DNA from: Mesorhizobium sp. L-8-3
Lineage (GTDB): Bacteria; Pseudomonadota; Alphaproteobacteria; Rhizobiales; Rhizobiaceae
Direction of reading: 5' to 3'
NCBI RefSeq assembly: GCF_016756615.1
Contig: NZ_AP023262.1
Span: 7,565,501-7,629,500, forward strand
Length of the DNA stretch: 64,000 nt
Shown in pieces: positions 60,595 to 64,000 of this stretch. Both the position numbers and the translations under genes were made by a program. How positions within the stretch are numbered: the first letter of the stretch is position 1; each line of letters starts with the position of its first letter. A model generated the notes under the pieces. That model ran no database searches. It saw nothing but the letters and a program-made list of their open reading frames with translations, and was not told the origin of the DNA.

Positions 60595-62037
60595 CTATGC
60601 CGCCATCTCCGTCACATATTTGGTGACGAGATAGGCTTCGATCGCTTCCGACCCGCCTTCGGTGCCGTAGCCCGAATCCCGGACGCCGCCAAACGGCACT
60701 TCCGGCAGCGCAAGACCGTTGTGATTGATCGAGGTCATGCCGGCATCGATCCGCAGGCCGAGCGCTCGGATCGTCTCTGCCGAGCGGCTGAAGGCGTAGG
60801 ACGCGAGGCCGAAGGGCAGCCGGTTCGCTTCCTCGATCACCTCGTCCAGGGTCGAGAAGCGGTTGACGATCGCCACCGGCCCGAACGGCTCCTCGTTCAT
60901 GATCCGCGAGCCGGTCGGTGCATGCGCGACGACGGTCGGCTCGAAGAAGTTTCCGACATTGCCGATCCGCCGACTGCCCGCGGTCACCCTGGCGCCGTGC
61001 GCCACCGCGTCGTTGACCAGTTCCTCCAGCGCGGGAATGCGGCGCTCGTTGGCGAGCGGCCCCATCTGGGTCTCCGGGTCGAGGCCGTTGCCGACCTTGA
61101 TCGCCTTGGCGGCGCGTGTGATCCCGTCGAGGAATTCTTCATAGACGCGGTCCTGGATGAGGAAACGCGTCGGCGCGATGCAGATCTGCCCGGCATTGCG
61201 GAACTTGCTGCCCGAGAGGACCTTGACCGCCTTGCCGATGTCGGCATCGTCGAACACGATCGCCGGCGCATGGCCGCCGAGTTCCATCGTCACCCGCTTC
61301 ATGTGCCTGCCGGCGAGCGCGGCGAGATGCTTGCCCACCGGTGTCGAGCCGGTGAACGAGATCTTGCGGATGACCGGATGCGGGATCAGATATTCGGAGA
61401 TCTCGGCCGGCACGCCGTAGATGAGGTTGACCGTGCCGGCGGGCACTCCGGCGTCGACGAAGGCGCGGATGAGTTCGGCCGGCGAGGCCGGCGTTTCCTC
61501 GGGCGCCTTGACGATGATCGAGCAGCCGGCGGCCAGCGCGGCGGAGAGCTTGCGCACGACCTGGTTGATCGGGAAATTCCAGGGGGTGAACGCGGCGACC
61601 GGCCCGACCGGGAGCTTGATGGCGATCTGCATGACGCCGCCGACGCGCGCCGGGATCACCTGGCCGTAGGCGCGGCGCGCTTCCTCCGCGAACCAGTCGA
61701 TGATGTCGGCGCCGCTCATCACCTCCGAGCGCGCCTCGGCAACCGGCTTGCCCTGCTCGAGGGTCATGATCGCCGCGATCGCGTCCGCGCGTGAGCGCAG
61801 CAGATCGGCCGCCCTGCGCATCAGCTTGTAGCGGTCGAACGCTCCCGTGGCGCTCCACGTCGCGAAGCCCTTTTCCGCCGCCGCGAGCGCCTGGTCGAGA
61901 TCGCCGCGACCGGCGTGGGCGACCTTGCCGATCACGTTTCCCGTCGCGGGATCGGTGACGTCGATCGTGCGGCCGTCGACGCTGTCGCGCCATGCGCCGT
62001 CGATATGAAGTCGTGTGTCCGGATAGGCAATCGTCAT
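60595..62037 (-). CDS. NAD(P)-dependent succinate-semialdehyde dehydrogenase-type aldehyde dehydrogenase
   Basis: A 480-residue aldehyde dehydrogenase. Cofactor and catalytic residues are clear: AFTPWNFPINQVVRK (oxyanion Asn), KAPEETPASPAEL, Glu252 in VTMELGGHAP and nucleophile Cys286 in NAGQICIAPTRF. It is closest in style to GabD/aspartate-semialdehyde-like enzymes, oxidising C4-C5 semialdehydes. GGAAGA lies before the ATG at 62037; the longer frame reads through the IclR gene in another frame. It starts 50 bases after the IclR regulator stop. With the FAD oxidoreductase it forms a small catabolic operon; the natural substrate is not evident. Confidence 0.9.
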   Translation of the reverse strand: MTIAYPDTRLHIDGAWRDSVDGRTIDVTDPATGNVIGKVAHAGRGDLDQALAAAEKGFATWSATGAFDRYKLMRRAADLLRSRADAIAAIMTLEQGKPVAEARSEVMSGADIIDWFAEEARRAYGQVIPARVGGVMQIAIKLPVGPVAAFTPWNFPINQVVRKLSAALAAGCSIIVKAPEETPASPAELIRAFVDAGVPAGTVNLIYGVPAEISEYLIPHPVIRKISFTGSTPVGKHLAALAGRHMKRVTMELGGHAPAIVFDDADIGKAVKVLSGSKFRNAGQICIAPTRFLIQDRVYEEFLDGITRAAKAIKVGNGLDPETQMGPLANERRIPALEELVNDAVAHGARVTAGSRRIGNVGNFFEPTVVAHAPTGSRIMNEEPFGPVAIVNRFSTLDEVIEEANRLPFGLASYAFSRSAETIRALGLRIDAGMTSINHNGLALPEVPFGGVRDSGYGTEGGSEAIEAYLVTKYVTEMAA

Positions 62038-62087
62038 CTCGGTCTTCCTGGTGGGTGGAGCGTTACGGAGGAAATCCGCCGGGAGCG

Positions 62088-62843
62088 TCAATCGCGCCTG
62101 GTGTAGCCGAGGGCCATGGCAATAGTCCTGGCGGCTTCCATCACATGCACGGAATATTCCTTGATCTGCTTGCGCTTGATGCGCGAATCCGGTCCCGACA
62201 TGCCGATCGCGCCGGCCAGTTCGCCGGACCTGCCGAGTATGGCGCAGGCGCAGGCGGCGATGCCTTCGCGCCACTCGCCGTGGAGCACCGAGGCGTAGCC
62301 CTGCCCGCGCGCCTGCTCGATGTCCTCCCGCAACTCCTCGATCGTGGTGCGCGTGGTGTCGGTGTAGCGCTCCAGAAGGGGGCGGAACCTTTCGAGATAG
62401 GTGTCGGGCAGTTGCGCCAGCATGGCCTTGCCCGTGGCGACCGTGTAGGCCGGGGCGCGGGCTCCGACGCTGGTATGGGCGCGGATGTGATGCGCGCCCT
62501 CGATCTTGTCGACATAGATGACGTCGGTGTCGTCCAGCACAGACAGATGGATGGTCTCGCCGGTGATTTCGGCAAGCTTCGTCATGGCCGGACGCGCCAC
62601 GTTGATGAGATCGACCCGGCGCATCACATGGCTGCCGAGTTCCCACATCCTGGTGGTCAGCTCATAGGTGCTGTTCTGCGGGAGCTGCCGCACATAGCCT
62701 TGGGATTGGAGCGTCGTCAGCAACCGGTGCACGTTGCTCTTGGTGAATTTCAGCTCGGCGGCGAGGTCGGTGATCCCGCGCGGCTGTTCGCTCAGTGCGA
62801 GCGTCTCGATGAGACGAAGTCCTTTGATGAAAGCCTTGTCCAT
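62088..62843 (-). CDS. IclR family transcriptional regulator
   Basis: A 251-residue IclR-type regulator with winged HTH (GITDLAAELKFTKSNVHRLL, TTLQSQGYVRQ) and a GAF-like effector domain (TSVGARAPAYTVATGKAMLA, ACACAILGRSGELAGAIGMS). ATG 62843 gives the usual length; ATG 62876 is possible. It lies 50 bases upstream of the aldehyde dehydrogenase gene and downstream of a binding-protein gene, all on the same strand, so it probably controls this catabolic locus in response to the substrate or its metabolite. Confidence 0.88.
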   Translation of the reverse strand: MDKAFIKGLRLIETLALSEQPRGITDLAAELKFTKSNVHRLLTTLQSQGYVRQLPQNSTYELTTRMWELGSHVMRRVDLINVARPAMTKLAEITGETIHLSVLDDTDVIYVDKIEGAHHIRAHTSVGARAPAYTVATGKAMLAQLPDTYLERFRPLLERYTDTTRTTIEELREDIEQARGQGYASVLHGEWREGIAACACAILGRSGELAGAIGMSGPDSRIKRKQIKEYSVHVMEAARTIAMALGYTRRD

Positions 62844-62966
62844 TGCACCATCTGACTGAAAATCGCCCCTTAGCATGACAGCCGGGAAAGCCATAGTCCG
62901 CGAAGGCCGGGAAGAGAGACGGCCGCGAGCCCCTCGGAGACGCGGCCGCCGGACTGACGGATCCGG

Positions 62967-64000
62967 CTACTGCGCCAGCAGCGCGTTCAGCTTCTCCTGG
63001 CCGAATTCCTCGTTCGTCGAGTTGCCGGCGGGCGACGGCCCGCCCCAATAGTCCGGGCTCCATTCGATGGCGCGCGACACGTTCTTGGGATTGTTGGCCC
63101 AGTAGATGCTGATCTCCGGATCGGCCGCCTCGAACACGACCGGCGACGGCAAGGCGACAGGGAAGGTCGAGGTGAGCTCGGCGGCGCGCTGCGGATCAAG
63201 CCGCCAGGAAAGCAGCTTCAGCGCGTTGTCGTAATGCGGCGCGCCTTTCGGGACCGAGAAGAAATCATAGTAGACGAAGCCCTGGTTCCACTCCAGCTCG
63301 ACCGGCGCTCCTTCGAGCGCCAGCTTGCTCATGGAGCCGGTGTAGGCCATGCACATGTCAGCCTCGCCATCGAGCATGAGCTGCGGCGGCTGGGCCGAGG
63401 TCGTCCACCACTTGGCGACGTGCGGCTTGATTTCCGCGACCTTCTTCAGCGCTCTTTCCATGTCGATCGGATAGAGCTTGTCCTTCTCCACCCCGTCGGC
63501 CATCAGGGCCGCCTCGAAGACGAAGCGCGGCCAGGCAGGGAGGCAGCGGCGGCCGGGGAACTTCTCCACGTTCCAGAAGTCCGCCCAGCTCTTCGGCACG
63601 TTCTCGCCGGTGAATTTCTCCTTGTTGTAGACAAGGCCCACGCCGATCACCTGCAGGGCGACGCCCTTCTTGCGCTTGAGGTTGTCCGGCATCGCGGCCA
63701 GCGTCTTCTGCGCCGGCTCCGAAAGCTTCGAATAGTCGATGTCCTCGAGGCAGCAATCTCCCAGCAGCTTCGTTTCCTGGTCGAAGATGAAGGTCAGGTC
63801 CCACTCCGCCTTGCCGGCCTCCGCCTGGACCTTGATCTTGGGGCCGCTGCGGGCCTCCTGAACGGTGACGACCTTGATGCCGGTCTCCTTCTCGAACGGG
63901 TCGTACATGACCTTGCGCAGCGCCTCGCCATAGCCGCCGCCCGGATCCTGCATGATGACGACGTCCTCCTGCGCGGCCGCGACGCCGACGCCGGCCGCCA
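62967..64000 (-). CDS. ABC transporter substrate-binding protein, PotD-like (start lies outside the window)
   Basis: At least 344 residues of a family 1/PotD-type binding protein: VIMQDPGGGYGEALRKVMYD, KIKVQAEAGKAEWDLTF and GLVYNKEKF. The frame extends past the previous ATG (63953) to the window end, through AAGVGVAAAQEDVV, the end of a signal peptide with an AAAQ cleavage site, so the real start is at or beyond 64000. Such proteins bind polyamines, iron, amino-acid derivatives or organic acids. It lies upstream of the IclR regulator on the same strand; the permease genes would follow outside the window or are absent. It probably supplies the substrate of the dehydrogenases downstream. Confidence 0.88.
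   Translation of the reverse strand, partial: AAGVGVAAAQEDVVIMQDPGGGYGEALRKVMYDPFEKETGIKVVTVQEARSGPKIKVQAEAGKAEWDLTFIFDQETKLLGDCCLEDIDYSKLSEPAQKTLAAMPDNLKRKKGVALQVIGVGLVYNKEKFTGENVPKSWADFWNVEKFPGRRCLPAWPRFVFEAALMADGVEKDKLYPIDMERALKKVAEIKPHVAKWWTTSAQPPQLMLDGEADMCMAYTGSMSKLALEGAPVELEWNQGFVYYDFFSVPKGAPHYDNALKLLSWRLDPQRAAELTSTFPVALPSPVVFEAADPEISIYWANNPKNVSRAIEWSPDYWGGPSPAGNSTNEEFGQEKLNALLAQ

Overview
The window looks like chromosomal DNA of a high-GC alphaproteobacterium of the order Hyphomicrobiales (Mesorhizobium or another Phyllobacteriaceae-like genus). Pointers are a class I lysyl-tRNA synthetase, a PodJ-type polarity protein, a TIGR02186/TauE pair and abundant GC-rich intergenic palindromes. 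Genus-level placement is inference.

Layout. (1) 1-12.3 kb, housekeeping backbone: sterol desaturase (cut by the window edge), TerB protein, lysK, thermonuclease, LexA/CI-like S24 regulator, thioesterase, then a minus-strand beta-oxidation operon (two acyl-CoA dehydrogenases, thiolase, hydratase/3-hydroxyacyl-CoA dehydrogenase) with a 22-bp palindromic operator upstream. (2) 12.5-20.5 kb, accessory region: OLD-like AAA ATPase, a coupled pair made of a helical-repeat-like protein and a PD-(D/E)XK-like protein, a GIY-YIG nuclease, a small tyrosine recombinase and a PPOX-family flavoprotein. This is the best candidate for an undescribed system, probably defence. (3) 21.1-28.5 kb: six-gene hyf-like membrane complex with its own HTH regulator; the large subunit lacks the N-terminal Ni-ligand cysteines, so it is predicted to be a hydrogenase-related (Ehr-type) complex and not a hydrogenase. 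(4) 29.3-43.0 kb: formylglycine-generating enzyme, two sulfatases carrying its target motif, a peptide/oligosaccharide-type ABC importer, a LysR regulator and a GH3 beta-glucosidase, readable as a sulfated-glycoside uptake and degradation locus. (5) 43.3-51.4 kb: GST/DoxX/MarR stress module set inside fragments of a second merR gene, an integrase remnant, an IS1634-family transposase, a monooxygenase, a frameshifted ATPase/winged-helix regulator and a ClpP-like protein. (6) 51.7-58.9 kb, backbone again: MerR regulator, 137-bp tandem repeats, podJ, TauE/SafE permease, TIGR02186 protein. (7) 59.1-64.0 kb: FAD-linked oxidoreductase, aldehyde dehydrogenase, IclR regulator and a periplasmic binding protein cut by the window end, probably one catabolic locus.

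How the parts connect. The MerR gene at 51.7 kb and the beta-oxidation operon at 12.3 kb carry related palindromic sequences in their upstream regions, and merR-derived debris lies at 43.2 and 45.3 kb. The simplest reading is that merR once stood directly upstream of the fatty-acid operon and that about 39 kb of accessory DNA was inserted, in more than one event, at the 3' end of merR. The accessory genes are therefore later arrivals, while regions 1, 6 and 7 are the native chromosome.
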